A stretch of DNA of 64,000 bases from contig JAEYWD010000041.1 in the NCBI GenBank assembly GCA_023429135.1, forward strand, positions 36,778-100,777, written 5' to 3'. Position 1 is the stretch's first letter. Each line of letters begins with the position of its first letter. This stretch comes from Bacteroidota bacterium (GTDB lineage Bacteria > Bacteroidota > Bacteroidia > Bacteroidales > JAAUTT01). This document shows, piece after piece, positions 8,731 through 18,875 of this stretch. The notes under the pieces were generated by a model. The model ran no database searches. It saw nothing but the letters and a program-made list of their open reading frames with translations, and was not told the DNA's origin. The position numbers and the translations under genes were made by a program.

Positions 8731-10812
8731 TTAATACCCCGGGTTCTGCATTATAGTTTTTTCTTCGGAAGTTAACGCTTTGCCATCGGCTGAATAAATA
8801 GCATCGAGGAAAGTTTGCGGTATTGGTCTCAGGTAATGTTTGCCTTCATTAAAATTAGCTGCTGCATCGGGGTTATAGGAAACATCCGGAGAACCGTCGC
8901 CGTTGGTGTCAACAGCTTTGGCTGTAACTCGTTTTAATAAAGTTTTGGTACGCGCGAGGTCTTCCCAACGGACAAATTCGCCTGCCAGCTCGCGGGTACG
9001 TTCATTGAGCAGGTAACACATCATCCTGTCGAAGGGAGTGCTGTAGCCAAATTTGGAAATAATTGCCTCGTCGACAGCCGGAAGCGAGGTTGGTGTTATT
9101 CCTGTGGTTAAGTCGGTTGCCGCTGTAGTAACAGGTATGTTAAGCGACTCGTAATAGGAGTTTACAAATGCCATTGAATTAACCGCTGCTCCATCGGCAT
9201 AGGTAGCCTGGCCCAGAGGGTTATTCAGATAAGCTGCACCTCCGTCGGTATAAGCGGCCCGGTCTTCTTCACCTTTGAAGGCTCCTCTTGCACGTACAAT
9301 ATTAATTACCGCAATAGCATCAGTATATTTAGCCTGGCGAATCAGAGCCTCGGCTTTGATCAGGTAAGTTTCGGAAACACGGGCAATAATCCCGTCGCGA
9401 CGACCTTTTTCATAGTTGTGGGTGGGCCTTGAACCATCAAAATGCTTGCTTAAAGAAGGGAACCTGTTAATAATTGTATTTACATGGGGTTTTACTACTC
9501 CGCCATCCAAACGGTAGCGTACAAAAGTATGGGGAGTTGGTTTTCCGGTAACCGGATTCAAATAATACTGTTCCGAATGTTTTGTGTTAACAAGGGCCGT
9601 ACTTTTATTGAACCGGGTATCTGTTTTCGAATTTATAACATAGATTAAGCCCAGGTCCCCGCGGCTATAGGTATAGTTATTACCTGTATTTGGATCTTTG
9701 CCACTTAATTGACCTGCAGTAGCCGAGTTATTCAGAATATTCTTTGTGCGGAATGATTTCCAGAACCGGGAGTCGTTTTCCAGATCGAAAACATCGTAAA
9801 TGTATTCTGTAGTTCTTAAACGCTGATATTCGCGACCACCGGCTATATCGCGGGTAAAACCGGTAAGGTTGTTGTATTGCGACGGGCAATATAGGTGTGT
9901 TAAGTTGCCTTCCACATTGGTGTTAACATCCGAAAACTGGGCAGCGAAAATAACTTCGGGCAGACTTTCATTGGGACCGTTTGGTTTGGTGAAAGCAAAA
10001 ACATCGCGGTAATTGGGCGCTAAAGCATGGTTTGCGATAACTTCATCAGCATATTTTATAATATTTGCCAAATCGGCATCCTTGTATTTGGAATTCCAGC
10101 TTTCGTTAATTTCGGAGCAGCGGTATAAGAGAGCTTTTGCAAGAAAATGTGCAGCAACATCCTTGTAGAGTTTTCCTTCTTTTGGTTCAGTGGCAGGCAA
10201 ACCATTGTATGCATCTTCCAGATCTTTTATTATTTGAGCCATGCACTCTTCTTTCGAGGCACGGGTAAAATATCTTTCAACACCTTCCGAGGGTTCTAAT
10301 TTCAAAACAACACCGCCATATTGCTGGACCAGTTTGAAATAGCTGTAAGCGCGGGAGAAAGAAGCTTCAGCCTTGTACACGGTTCTTTTGGCGGCATCGG
10401 GAATAGCATTGTCAGCATAAGCCAGCACAATGTTAGCCATGCTGATGGATTTATACATATTGTCCCAAATGGCCGATGTGAGTGTGGTATTGACATTGCG
10501 CTGGATAACCAGAGGGCTTAAATTTGAATTGTAGTTATTCCAGGTATCATTGCTGTTATCGCCACCTACTATAAATTCATCTGTGCCATAATTTGTGGTG
10601 GAATAGACTTGTTCGAAAGTGAAAGGGTACCTGAATTGGTTATATAATGTAATCACAGCATCGTTTATACCTGCTTGGGTATTGAAGTAAGCATAATCTC
10701 TTTTGGTTTTTAACTCTTCGTCAAGAAAATCTTCTTTACAGGAAGTGTTGACTAAAACAGAGAGAACAACTGTTGATAGTGCCAGTATGATATTTATATA
10801 TTTATTCTTCAT
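8731..10812 (-). CDS. SusD/RagB-family surface glycan-binding lipoprotein (PUL1)
   Basis: SusD proteins are outer-membrane lipoproteins that cap a SusC channel and capture glycan. The start is set at the ATG at 10812, which gives MKNKYINIIL, a hydrophobic signal and the lipobox VNTSC with lipidated Cys25, 693 aa in all. The longer open frame upstream overlaps the end of susC and lacks signal-peptide logic. The N-terminal CKEDFLDEELKT and the C-terminal MMCYLLNERTRELAGEFVRWEDLARTK and LRPIPQTFLDA motifs are classic SusD. It is 31 bp downstream of susC. Context suggests pectin-type substrates, but the specificity is inferred. Confidence 0.93.
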   Translation of the reverse strand: MKNKYINIILALSTVVLSVLVNTSCKEDFLDEELKTKRDYAYFNTQAGINDAVITLYNQFRYPFTFEQVYSTTNYGTDEFIVGGDNSNDTWNNYNSNLSPLVIQRNVNTTLTSAIWDNMYKSISMANIVLAYADNAIPDAAKRTVYKAEASFSRAYSYFKLVQQYGGVVLKLEPSEGVERYFTRASKEECMAQIIKDLEDAYNGLPATEPKEGKLYKDVAAHFLAKALLYRCSEINESWNSKYKDADLANIIKYADEVIANHALAPNYRDVFAFTKPNGPNESLPEVIFAAQFSDVNTNVEGNLTHLYCPSQYNNLTGFTRDIAGGREYQRLRTTEYIYDVFDLENDSRFWKSFRTKNILNNSATAGQLSGKDPNTGNNYTYSRGDLGLIYVINSKTDTRFNKSTALVNTKHSEQYYLNPVTGKPTPHTFVRYRLDGGVVKPHVNTIINRFPSLSKHFDGSRPTHNYEKGRRDGIIARVSETYLIKAEALIRQAKYTDAIAVINIVRARGAFKGEEDRAAYTDGGAAYLNNPLGQATYADGAAVNSMAFVNSYYESLNIPVTTAATDLTTGITPTSLPAVDEAIISKFGYSTPFDRMMCYLLNERTRELAGEFVRWEDLARTKTLLKRVTAKAVDTNGDGSPDVSYNPDAAANFNEGKHYLRPIPQTFLDAIYSADGKALTSEEKTIMQNPGY

Positions 10813-10843
10813 ATGCAATATTTTAGAAAATTTACCTGAATAA

Positions 10844-13800
10844 TTAAAATCCGAGATTGATACCGAATACCCAGCCTCTGTCGTAGTACATTGTTCCGTA
10901 TTCTGCATCCCTGAATTTGATGTTCGACCATAACATTCCGGTGTTTCTCGACTGAACATATACCCTGGCGCTTTCAAACCCTACTTTGTTAATGATGGTT
11001 TTGGGCAGTTGATATCCAAGAGAAATGTTGCGTATTTTCAGATAAGAGTTGTCTTTGTAATAGGCACCGGCATAAGGGTCGCCACCAGCCTCGTTCCGGA
11101 ACGGTTTCTGATATTCAGCATCCGTATTAGTAGGTGTCCAGTAATCGAGCGAACGCTGGTCGCCATACATGCCGGTTAAACCTTCGCCCACATTTGCCTT
11201 GTATTTTAACCGTCCGCTTATAAATATGGATAGTTCCAGGTTTTTATAGGTGAATGTATTGCTTATACCTACTGTCCAGCGGGGATTGCGGTTGCCAATA
11301 ATAACCCGGTCGTCGTTGGCAGTAATTTTATGGTCGCCATTTAAATCCTGTACTCTAACCATGCCCGGTTGGAACTGGTGTCCGTTGGCATTAAACAAAG
11401 CTATTTCTGCCAGATCTTCGGGCGTGTTCTGCCATAAGCCGAGGCGGTTATAATCGTAGAACGATTTAATGGACTGGCCAATAAACAAGGTGTCGCTCAC
11501 CATATCTTCTTTCCCGTTGAGCAGGTTTACAATCTCATCCTTTTGCCATGCGGCGCTAACCCGCGATTCCCAGACGAAGTCCGAAACCTTTACATTCACG
11601 CTGTTAACACTTACTTCAAAACCTTGATTTTTTGTTTCGCCAATGTTGGCAAGGAATTGTGAATAGCCTGTTGTAGTAGGGACGTAGGCTGTCATAAGCA
11701 AATCACTCGTTTGCGAAGCATAAACATCGAGGGTACCATTGATTCGGTTTTTAAATATTCCAAAATCGAATCCAAGGTTGTACTGGGTAGTTTTTTCCCA
11801 ACCCAGAAGTCGGTTCGAGAAGTTATTTGTGGTGATATAACCGGTTACAACATCGCCGCCAAAGGGTTGTTGCAACGAGTTGATTTCTCCAAGGGTTGTA
11901 TATGGCTTAACAGCAGAGTTTCCGGTTGCACCGTAACCCAAACGCAGCTTAAGCTGGTTTACCCAGGATAAATTTTTCATAAAATTTTCCTGATCTATAC
12001 GCCATCCCAGAGCCACACTTGGGAAAAATGCCCATTTGTGATTTGCAGCTAACTGAGAAGCCCCGTCCCAGCGGCCCGATACGGTTAACAGATATTTATC
12101 CATGAGGCTGTAGTTTAAACGACCCATGTATGAGGTGAGTTGTTTCTGGGTTAAGTCGGACCCCCAACTGTTAAGTGCTGTAACAGTTTCCAAAGCATAC
12201 CATTGTTCGGTGTCGGTTGCAATTCCGTTAGCATCCATGGCATATCCTTCATATGTGTATTTGGAAGCTGTTTGAAGAAATGTTGCTCCAATTTTATGAA
12301 CTCCAAAAGTTTTATCGTAGTAAAGGAGATTATCCAAAGTCCATGAAAATTCTTTGTTGCTGTCGTACCGGGCGTACGATGAACCGCCGCGGATAACTGA
12401 TTTACCGTCGTTATAAATCCCGTTGCGGTAATTTCTGAAATCGGGGCCGAAGTTCACCCGGTATTTTAAACCTTTGAAAAGGTTAACTTCTGCAAACAAA
12501 GTTCCCAGAATGCGTAATTTTTCGCGCTCGTTTGTCGAATATTTCCATTCGTCGATTACTGTTGCAACACGCGATTGACCGCCCGGATACTGAACGCGGT
12601 TGCCATTATCGTCGTAGGGTAGGGCGTAAGGATAAATTCTTGCTGCAGAGCCAACCAGATCGTTTGCAAATCCGGTCATCGATCCGCCAATGTTAGCTTG
12701 TCCCAGGTCCTGATTTTCGTAAGAAGCATTGATGCTTGCTCCAAACTTCATCCATTTCTTCAGAGAAATATCGGTGGTTACCTTAAAGGTATACCGCTGG
12801 TATTCCTGACCTTTCACAGTTCCCTGGTGGTCGAGATAGCCCAGAGAGGCATAGGTGCTCATGTTTTCGGTACCTCCGCTTGCGCTGAGGGTGTGTTCCT
12901 GTGCTATATTGGGCTGTGTTACGGCTCCAATCCAGTCGTGAGTTTTAATAAGCGAAGGATCCCAGGTCCCGTTTGCCCAACCTTTTTGGAAGTTTGCCCA
13001 GGCCACCGGATCGGCCTTGAAAAGTGCTATATTATTATCATTCGCAAGACTGGGCTGATTGCCGGGGGTGAAATTTGCAGGCTTGTTATTGTATTCGCCC
13101 CAGCGGATAAAGTCGATGTACTCGCTAACATCCATGTAATTCGAACGCCACACCATTTCCTGCGAGGTTAACGAGCCGGAATAATTAATGGATATTTTAC
13201 CCGAAGCGCCACGTTTGGTAGAAACCAGAATTACACCGTTAGCACCGCGTGAACCGTAAATGGCGGTTGCCGAGGCATCTTTCAGTACTTCGATGGATTC
13301 GATATCCTGTGGATTGATGGTTTCGATTCCGCTCGACGATAACAAAGGAATTCCGTCTACTACATAAAGCGGATCGTTGCTGGCGGTGAGAGAGCGGGCT
13401 CCGCGGATGTTAATTGAACCGATGGTTCCAGGACGTAGCGTGGTTGTGATGTCAACACCGGCGGCTTTACCCTGCATGGCTTCAATAACGTTATTTACCG
13501 GACGGGAGTTAATGTCCTTACCTGTAACTGAAACCACCGAACCGGTTACATCGCTCTTCTTTTGAGTGCCATAGCCCACAACAACAATTTCCTCGAGGTT
13601 TTTTACATCGGCAACCAGTTTCACTTCTATTGAGGTTTGACCAGTCACAGCAACGCGCTGGGTCATGTAACCTATATATGAAATAATGATGACTGGGTTT
13701 GCTCCGGGCAGTTCAATACTGAATTTGCCATCTACGTCAGTTATAACACCAAGGGTTGTTCCTTCAACAATAACGTTTGCCCCAATAATTGGGTCGCCGG

Positions 13801-14230
13801 TTGCATCATCAATTACAACTCCTGAGATTCTCTGCTTCTGGACCAGGGTTTCATTCCTGATTTCCTTTTTTGAAAGCACTATATAATCTTTTACCATTAC
13901 ATAGTTTATATCTGTTCCGTTGAATATCGATGCCAGCACTTCGGATACCGGAGCATTTGAAACGGAAAGATTGATCGGTTTGTCCATATTTATCTCCTTT
14001 TTGTTGTAAAAGAAGAGATAGGAGGTTTGTTGTTCAATAGTAGTAAGTGTTTCTGCAAGAGATTTGCCTGACAGGTTTAAATTAACGCGAGCCCCCTGGG
14101 AGCGGACTTCGCTGGCAGAAACCCATACCATGCTGACGAAAATTAACAGGGTACTTAGTTTCATGATTTGTAGTTGTTTTTTACACGACTTTCCGAAATG
14201 AAAAGCCATACGATGATAAAGTTTTTTCAT
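10844..14230 (-). CDS. SusC/RagA TonB-dependent receptor with N-terminal STN domain (PUL1)
   Basis: This is a 1128-aa outer-membrane transporter that imports oligosaccharides with TonB energy. In order it has an extended N-terminus and signal (to about 45), an STN/secretin-like domain (about 47-125) that contacts FecR for trans-envelope signalling, a carboxypeptidase-regulatory-like domain (about 132-212), a plug (VVVGYGTQKKSDVTGSV, then DPLYVVDGIPL and the ASATAIYGSRGANGVILVSTKRG stretch) and a beta-barrel ending in VFGINLGF. The STN domain together with sigma and FecR upstream indicates substrate-triggered induction. A 25-nt hairpin sits between fecR and this gene. Confidence 0.95.
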   Translation of the reverse strand: MKKLYHRMAFHFGKSCKKQLQIMKLSTLLIFVSMVWVSASEVRSQGARVNLNLSGKSLAETLTTIEQQTSYLFFYNKKEINMDKPINLSVSNAPVSEVLASIFNGTDINYVMVKDYIVLSKKEIRNETLVQKQRISGVVIDDATGDPIIGANVIVEGTTLGVITDVDGKFSIELPGANPVIIISYIGYMTQRVAVTGQTSIEVKLVADVKNLEEIVVVGYGTQKKSDVTGSVVSVTGKDINSRPVNNVIEAMQGKAAGVDITTTLRPGTIGSINIRGARSLTASNDPLYVVDGIPLLSSSGIETINPQDIESIEVLKDASATAIYGSRGANGVILVSTKRGASGKISINYSGSLTSQEMVWRSNYMDVSEYIDFIRWGEYNNKPANFTPGNQPSLANDNNIALFKADPVAWANFQKGWANGTWDPSLIKTHDWIGAVTQPNIAQEHTLSASGGTENMSTYASLGYLDHQGTVKGQEYQRYTFKVTTDISLKKWMKFGASINASYENQDLGQANIGGSMTGFANDLVGSAARIYPYALPYDDNGNRVQYPGGQSRVATVIDEWKYSTNEREKLRILGTLFAEVNLFKGLKYRVNFGPDFRNYRNGIYNDGKSVIRGGSSYARYDSNKEFSWTLDNLLYYDKTFGVHKIGATFLQTASKYTYEGYAMDANGIATDTEQWYALETVTALNSWGSDLTQKQLTSYMGRLNYSLMDKYLLTVSGRWDGASQLAANHKWAFFPSVALGWRIDQENFMKNLSWVNQLKLRLGYGATGNSAVKPYTTLGEINSLQQPFGGDVVTGYITTNNFSNRLLGWEKTTQYNLGFDFGIFKNRINGTLDVYASQTSDLLMTAYVPTTTGYSQFLANIGETKNQGFEVSVNSVNVKVSDFVWESRVSAAWQKDEIVNLLNGKEDMVSDTLFIGQSIKSFYDYNRLGLWQNTPEDLAEIALFNANGHQFQPGMVRVQDLNGDHKITANDDRVIIGNRNPRWTVGISNTFTYKNLELSIFISGRLKYKANVGEGLTGMYGDQRSLDYWTPTNTDAEYQKPFRNEAGGDPYAGAYYKDNSYLKIRNISLGYQLPKTIINKVGFESARVYVQSRNTGMLWSNIKFRDAEYGTMYYDRGWVFGINLGF

Positions 14231-14296
14231 ACTTTTACATAGTTTTAGTTAGAAATGATGCTATTTTACTCAAGGTTAATTTTTTAGCTAAAATAT

Positions 14297-14329
14297 CCGG
14301 GTGATGTGGGGCATCATCCGGTTTTTTTT
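14297..14329. other. Hairpin between fecR and susC (PUL1)
   Basis: CCGGGTGATG / CATCATCCGG forms a 10-bp stem (one G-U) with a short G-rich loop. The T run follows on the plus strand, antisense to both flanking genes, so it would terminate antisense RNA best. On the sense strand it is a leader or processing hairpin ahead of susC, followed by the weaker ATATTTTAG. Confidence 0.6.
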
Positions 14330-14390
14330 GCTTAAGTGTGGATTAGTTTCATGTTTTCATATTTCGTAGAGTATTCGTTGTATTTAGTTA

Positions 14391-15341
14391 TTAGTAAATT
14401 ATAATTTCACTCTTGTTCTTTTTATATCTGAAAAAGGTGTTTTTTCTAACTACTTCAAGAATCACCTCAATTGGGTCGCTGTACCTGAATTTCCCGGTAT
14501 ATTTATTCTTAAGCAATTCGTGATTTTTAACTGTTATTGTTACTTCATAGTATCTTTCGAGACGTTGTATTATCGAGGATAGAGGCTGGTTATCGAAGCT
14601 GTAAACCCCTTCGGTCCAATACAGGCTTTCTTTTGTATCAACAGTTTTAACCTGTACATTTCTCGAATTATCGTTGTAAACAGCCATTTCGTTGGGGCTC
14701 AGAATGAGTGGTTTCTGCCCGGAGGAGGTTTTTTCAAGAGAAATTTTCCCGCGTACCAGCGTAGTTTCAAAAACCTGTGAGTTGTCGTAAGCATAAACGT
14801 TAAACTTTGTGCCGAGCACCCTTACGTTGAACCGCTTTGTTTTTACAATAAAACTGGCATTTTCGTTATGAGCTACATCAAAAACAGCTTCGCCATCGAG
14901 CTTTACTTCTCTTTTGTCTTTGCTGAACTTATCAGGAAACGAAAATTTCGATTTTGCATTCAGCCATACCCTGGTTCCATCGGTTAACGTAATGCTGGCC
15001 CTTTGGCCAATGGGGATCTCAATAGTGTTCCATACCTGGGCCTCCACAGGTTGCCGGTTTTTTACGTAAAGACCTCCAATAAGTGCCGCAAGTACGAAAA
15101 TGGCTGCTATTTTGGAAAGTTCTCCAATCCATCTTTTTGCTTTACTTTTTGGTTGAGCTTCTTCATTATTAAGGTTAACGTTATTTGCAGGTGTATTCAG
15201 TAATATCAGGTCCCACAGTTTTCTTTCATTTAAAAATACCTGCTTATTGGCTTCGTTTTCTTCAATCCAGGCAAGCAAAGCTTTCTCTTCACTTTCCGAA
15301 AGCTCATTTCTAAAGTACTTAATAAAAATTTCTTTATTCAT
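14391..15341 (-). CDS. FecR-family anti-sigma factor (PUL1)
   Basis: This inner-membrane regulator holds the adjacent ECF sigma factor and responds to the SusC STN domain. The ATG at 15341 (MNKEIFIKYF) is preferred over a longer frame that starts 10 codons earlier. In 316 aa there is a cytoplasmic N-terminal sigma-binding region, one transmembrane helix (about 80-98, IAAIFVLAALIGGLYV), the FecR domain with IPIGQRASITLTDGTRVWLNAKSKFSFPDKF-type motifs (about 112-210), and a C-terminal DUF4974-like domain ending KNTFFRYKKNKSEIIIY. It is 67 bp downstream of the sigma gene. Confidence 0.93.
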   Translation of the reverse strand: MNKEIFIKYFRNELSESEEKALLAWIEENEANKQVFLNERKLWDLILLNTPANNVNLNNEEAQPKSKAKRWIGELSKIAAIFVLAALIGGLYVKNRQPVEAQVWNTIEIPIGQRASITLTDGTRVWLNAKSKFSFPDKFSKDKREVKLDGEAVFDVAHNENASFIVKTKRFNVRVLGTKFNVYAYDNSQVFETTLVRGKISLEKTSSGQKPLILSPNEMAVYNDNSRNVQVKTVDTKESLYWTEGVYSFDNQPLSSIIQRLERYYEVTITVKNHELLKNKYTGKFRYSDPIEVILEVVRKNTFFRYKKNKSEIIIY

Positions 15342-15408
15342 TTGAAAATATCTCTGTAATAGGTAAAACAAAGCAGAAAGGATGAACCCTAGTGGTAATT
15401 TCAGAAAA

Positions 15409-16005
15409 TTACCAGTTTAAGGTAATGAAGATGAGTAGGCTTAAATAGTCGATCAGGTTTTCTCTGAAAATTTTAAGGGCTTTGGTGATATGAAATTCAA
15501 CTCCTTTAACGCTAATCCCCAACTTTAAGGCTATTTCTTTATTTGAAAAACCTAAATTCCGGCTCAGATGAATCGTTTCCCTGGTTTTTTCGGGCATGGA
15601 TTCCAATGTCCTTGAAATGATTTCTTCCACATCGGTTTTAAAAAGCTGGTCGGGATTGCAGGCATTTAAAGTAAGGCATTTTATTTCCAATTGTTTGAGG
15701 TAATGTTGCTGGATATTTTCCTCGGCCTTTAAACGGGTTTTTAAATGATTCAGATGGTTTAAAGAGTTGTTCTTGACGATGGTGAGAAGATAAGAAGGCA
15801 GATTTGTGTCTGGGTTTAGCTTTTGCCGGTTTTCCCAGAGTGCCATAAATGCATCCTGTACTATATTGCAGGCAATAAATGCATCGTGCAGGTAAGAGTT
15901 TGCAAAAGCATACAAGCGCCTGTAATAATTTTTATATACCAGGCCGAACGCGTCGCTGTCGCCTTCGATAATCTTTTGTATTAAATGCTTGTCTGTCTCA
16001 GACAT
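15409..16005 (-). CDS. ECF RNA polymerase sigma factor (PUL1)
   Basis: The 198-aa sigma-70 family ECF factor has region 2 (FGLVYKNYYRRLYAFANSYL, then VQDAFMALWENR) and region 4 (MPEKTRETIHLSRNLGFSNKEIALKLGISVKGVEFHITKALK). It probably drives the SusCD operon when released by the FecR protein encoded next to it. It heads the minus-strand arm of PUL1 and diverges from the GH105 arm across a 312-bp intergenic region. Confidence 0.94.
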   Translation of the reverse strand: MSETDKHLIQKIIEGDSDAFGLVYKNYYRRLYAFANSYLHDAFIACNIVQDAFMALWENRQKLNPDTNLPSYLLTIVKNNSLNHLNHLKTRLKAEENIQQHYLKQLEIKCLTLNACNPDQLFKTDVEEIISRTLESMPEKTRETIHLSRNLGFSNKEIALKLGISVKGVEFHITKALKIFRENLIDYLSLLIFITLNW

Positions 16006-16317
16006 AGTTCATAGCATGACTAAAGTAGTTAACAGATAGTTTTCCGGTTATCAATAATAATATAGGTGCAATGTAAGAAACAATGATCGTGTAAATTAAA
16101 CTAAAATTACAGACGTTTCCATGAACAAGTTATAATTTAGCGTATAAAATACACGAAATGTTTTCAAGAGATTTCTGTTGAGGCTATTGCACTTAATTTT
16201 CATTTTTCATTAAAAAAGCTGTTAGGGTTTTAGTGGGTTCGTTTGTTTTTCTTTTGTATGCGCAAACGATTACGCTTATATGGCGATCTAAAACCGAAAA
16301 CTTTTAAAGCACAAATT
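16006..16317. other. Divergent intergenic region between PUL1 arms
   Basis: This 312-bp A/T-rich spacer must hold the promoters of the sigma gene (minus) and the GH105 operon (plus). TTTG-containing stretches occur near 16235-16255, but no complete -33/-7 pair or operator palindrome can be picked with confidence. No gene was seen. Confidence 0.5.
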
Positions 16318-17712
16318 ATGAAAATACAACTTCTTAAAACCATTTTTTTAGTAACTGCATCCCTTGTGAATGTTGCAGTTCTTTATGCACAAAACAACAC
16401 ACCAAAGCCTAACGAGTTTAATATCCCCATGTATCTTCTCCCTCCCGATTATCCTATTCCTTATGGGCCTCCCAAAGCCGAAGATGTTGTTGCAACCATC
16501 GACCGTATCTACAATTATATTGACGGATGCACTCCTTATCATTTCATTCATAAAATAACCAAAGAAGAAATTAAAAATATTTCAAAACCTGACACCAACG
16601 CTGTTATCGAACGCGGAACCTTTGGTATTCATAGCTACGAGTGGGGTGTGACCTACAGCGCCATGTTGCTGGCAACAAAAGCCACCGGCGATGCTAAATA
16701 CCAGGAATATACCAAAAAACGCCTCGATTTTTTAAATAATGCTTTTGCTTACTATAAGCAGCAGTGGGACAAAGGAAACAAAAAGCGCAACCCGTTCAAC
16801 CGTATTTTCGAACCAACAGCTCTGGACGACTGTGGTTCCATGTGTGCAGCTTTTATTAAAACCCAACGCGCCGTTCCGCAAACGAGTTACCGTTCTTTTA
16901 TAGATATAGGTTTAGACTTTGTAATGAATAAAGAGCACCGCCTTTCCGACGGAACACTGGCCCGCATGCGACCTCAGGCTAATACGCTATGGCTCGACGA
17001 CATGTATATGGGAATTCCCTGCCTGGCTTACATGGGAGCTTTAACAGGCGAGTCCAAATATTACGATGAGGCTGCTGCCCAAATCCTGAAGTTTACCGAA
17101 AAAATGTTTGTAAAAGAAACTGGATTGTTCCGTCACGGCTGGGTGGAAGAAATGGCCGATCATCCTTCGTACCACTGGGGACGCGCCAATGGCTGGGTAA
17201 TTCTAACCATTTGCGATGTGCTGGATATTCTTCCCGAAAATCATAAGGACAGAGCCAGAATACTTGAGATTTACCGTACTTTTATGAAAGCTATTGCCAG
17301 GTATCAGGGTGAAAACGGCTTATGGCACCAGCTCATCGACAATAAAGATACTTATTACGAAACCTCAGCAAGTGCCATGTTTACCTACTGTCTGGCTCAT
17401 GGCGTAAACCAGGGATGGCTCGATCCTCTGGCATATGGTCCGCAGGCTATTTTGGGATGGAATGCTGTTTCAACAAAAATAAATGCACAGGGACAGGTTG
17501 AAGGAACCTGCGTAGGCACCGGGATGGGTTTCGATCCGACATTTTATGCTTACCGTCCGGTGAGGGCACTTGCTGCTCACGGCTATGGCCCTGCTTTGCT
17601 TGCCGGTGTTGAAACCCTTAATTTGCTGAAAAACTTCCAGGTGGTTATAAACGAAACTTCTGTGATGTTTTACAAAAAAGGGGTGGATTGGAAAAATCTT
17701 CAGATTAAATAA
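16318..17712 (+). CDS. GH105 unsaturated rhamnogalacturonyl hydrolase-like protein
   Basis: GH105 enzymes remove the 4,5-unsaturated uronic acid left at the end of pectin oligomers after lyase cleavage. The start at 16318 gives MKIQLLKTIFLVTASLVNVAV with a signal peptide ending at LYAQ. The longer frame from 16243 adds an unlikely basic leader. The 464-aa mature-type (alpha/alpha)6-barrel protein shows WLDDMYMGIP (position of the catalytic Asp in YteR-type enzymes), HGWVEEMADHPSYHWGRAN with the family WGRANGW motif, and a C-terminal CVGTGMGFD motif. It is first in the plus-strand arm, 7 bp before the next gene. The GH105 call is favoured over GH88, which has a different W-x-R-G motif. Confidence 0.88.
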   Translation: MKIQLLKTIFLVTASLVNVAVLYAQNNTPKPNEFNIPMYLLPPDYPIPYGPPKAEDVVATIDRIYNYIDGCTPYHFIHKITKEEIKNISKPDTNAVIERGTFGIHSYEWGVTYSAMLLATKATGDAKYQEYTKKRLDFLNNAFAYYKQQWDKGNKKRNPFNRIFEPTALDDCGSMCAAFIKTQRAVPQTSYRSFIDIGLDFVMNKEHRLSDGTLARMRPQANTLWLDDMYMGIPCLAYMGALTGESKYYDEAAAQILKFTEKMFVKETGLFRHGWVEEMADHPSYHWGRANGWVILTICDVLDILPENHKDRARILEIYRTFMKAIARYQGENGLWHQLIDNKDTYYETSASAMFTYCLAHGVNQGWLDPLAYGPQAILGWNAVSTKINAQGQVEGTCVGTGMGFDPTFYAYRPVRALAAHGYGPALLAGVETLNLLKNFQVVINETSVMFYKKGVDWKNLQIK

Positions 17713-17719
17713 TAACTAT

Positions 17720-18808
17720 ATGAGAATGAAAATAAACTTTAGATTAGTCACCGCTATAATATTTCTATTGGTGTCCCTGACTGGAATTCAGGCCCAGGAA
17801 GATCGCGGTTATAAAATATATCAGTTTCCGGCCAATATGATTCCCCGGATCGATGGCCAAACTGACGACTGGGATAGTTTCCCGGCAGAGTATATTGTGG
17901 GGACCGACCAGCTCTGGGACGATTCGCAGCGCTATCCCTCCGTCGATCCCAAAAACCTAGATGTTAAAGTTCGTGTAGCCTGGGTAAAAGGCTTGAACCG
18001 CCTGTATTTTCTTTACGAAGCATACGACGATTATTGGGATTTTACCTTACCCGGACTCCATAACGATATTTTTGAAATTGTGGTGGATGGAGATCTTTCC
18101 GGTGGCCCTCTTATTGCCGAGCAGCACCCAAACCAGGATCTGGATCGTATGGAGACCTACTTTTTATATCATGGGGTTCATGCACAAAACTATCATATTT
18201 TCACCCCCGCTGTTGGAAAGGACTGGTGTTTAGCCTGGGGTAGCCAGCCCTGGATAAAAAATCTACCTTATTCCAATATTGCCTATTCGTATAATTTCAA
18301 ACCCGGGCAATCGGGTAAGCTGGTGGCTGAATTCTGGATAACACCTTTCGATTATGCCGGTGCCGAAGGGCCGGAAAGAGCTGTGGAATCTGTTCTTTAC
18401 GATAATAAAAAGATTGGCCTTACCTGGGCTGTAATTGATTATGACGATGTGGTGGACGAAAAGAAGAAGGGCTTCTGGAATCTTTCAAAAAACCATAAAA
18501 TGTATGGAAACTCCAGTCTGGGGACCATATTCACCTTATTGCCGCTGGAAAAGAAATATCAAAAAGAATTTGAAGCCGACTGGTCGTTTATAGTTACCGA
18601 TATGTCCAAACGCCAGGTAACCTTTAAGGACGAGAGCAAAGGTGAGATTACAAAGTGGCACTGGGATTTTGGCGACAATACCACTTCCAGCGAGCAAAAT
18701 CCTGTGCATCAATACAAGCAGGCTGGCAAATACATAGTAATTCTGGATATAGAAGGTCCCAAAGGTAAATCGAGGATGTCGAAAGTATGGGATGTGGCAG
18801 TAAAATGA
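17720..18808 (+). CDS. Secreted CBM9-like and PKD domain protein
   Basis: The 362-aa product has a signal peptide cleaved after GIQAQ (about residue 25). It then has a CBM9/DOMON-like sugar-binding region (about 35-270, starting IPRIDGQTDDWDSFPAEYIVG with many aromatic residues) and a C-terminal PKD domain (about 285-360, with the WDFGDNTTSSEQNPVHQY motif and AGKYIV). No catalytic motif was found, so it may bind glycan or anchor partner enzymes. It is 7 bp after GH105 and 67 bp before the propeller gene, so it is probably cotranscribed. The exact ligand is unknown. Confidence 0.75.
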   Translation: MRMKINFRLVTAIIFLLVSLTGIQAQEDRGYKIYQFPANMIPRIDGQTDDWDSFPAEYIVGTDQLWDDSQRYPSVDPKNLDVKVRVAWVKGLNRLYFLYEAYDDYWDFTLPGLHNDIFEIVVDGDLSGGPLIAEQHPNQDLDRMETYFLYHGVHAQNYHIFTPAVGKDWCLAWGSQPWIKNLPYSNIAYSYNFKPGQSGKLVAEFWITPFDYAGAEGPERAVESVLYDNKKIGLTWAVIDYDDVVDEKKKGFWNLSKNHKMYGNSSLGTIFTLLPLEKKYQKEFEADWSFIVTDMSKRQVTFKDESKGEITKWHWDFGDNTTSSEQNPVHQYKQAGKYIVILDIEGPKGKSRMSKVWDVAVK

Positions 18809-18875
18809 ATGGTAACTTTCAATATAAACCTTTATTTTCCTTAATTTAAAAGTTTTAATAGAATAAGTATTCCTC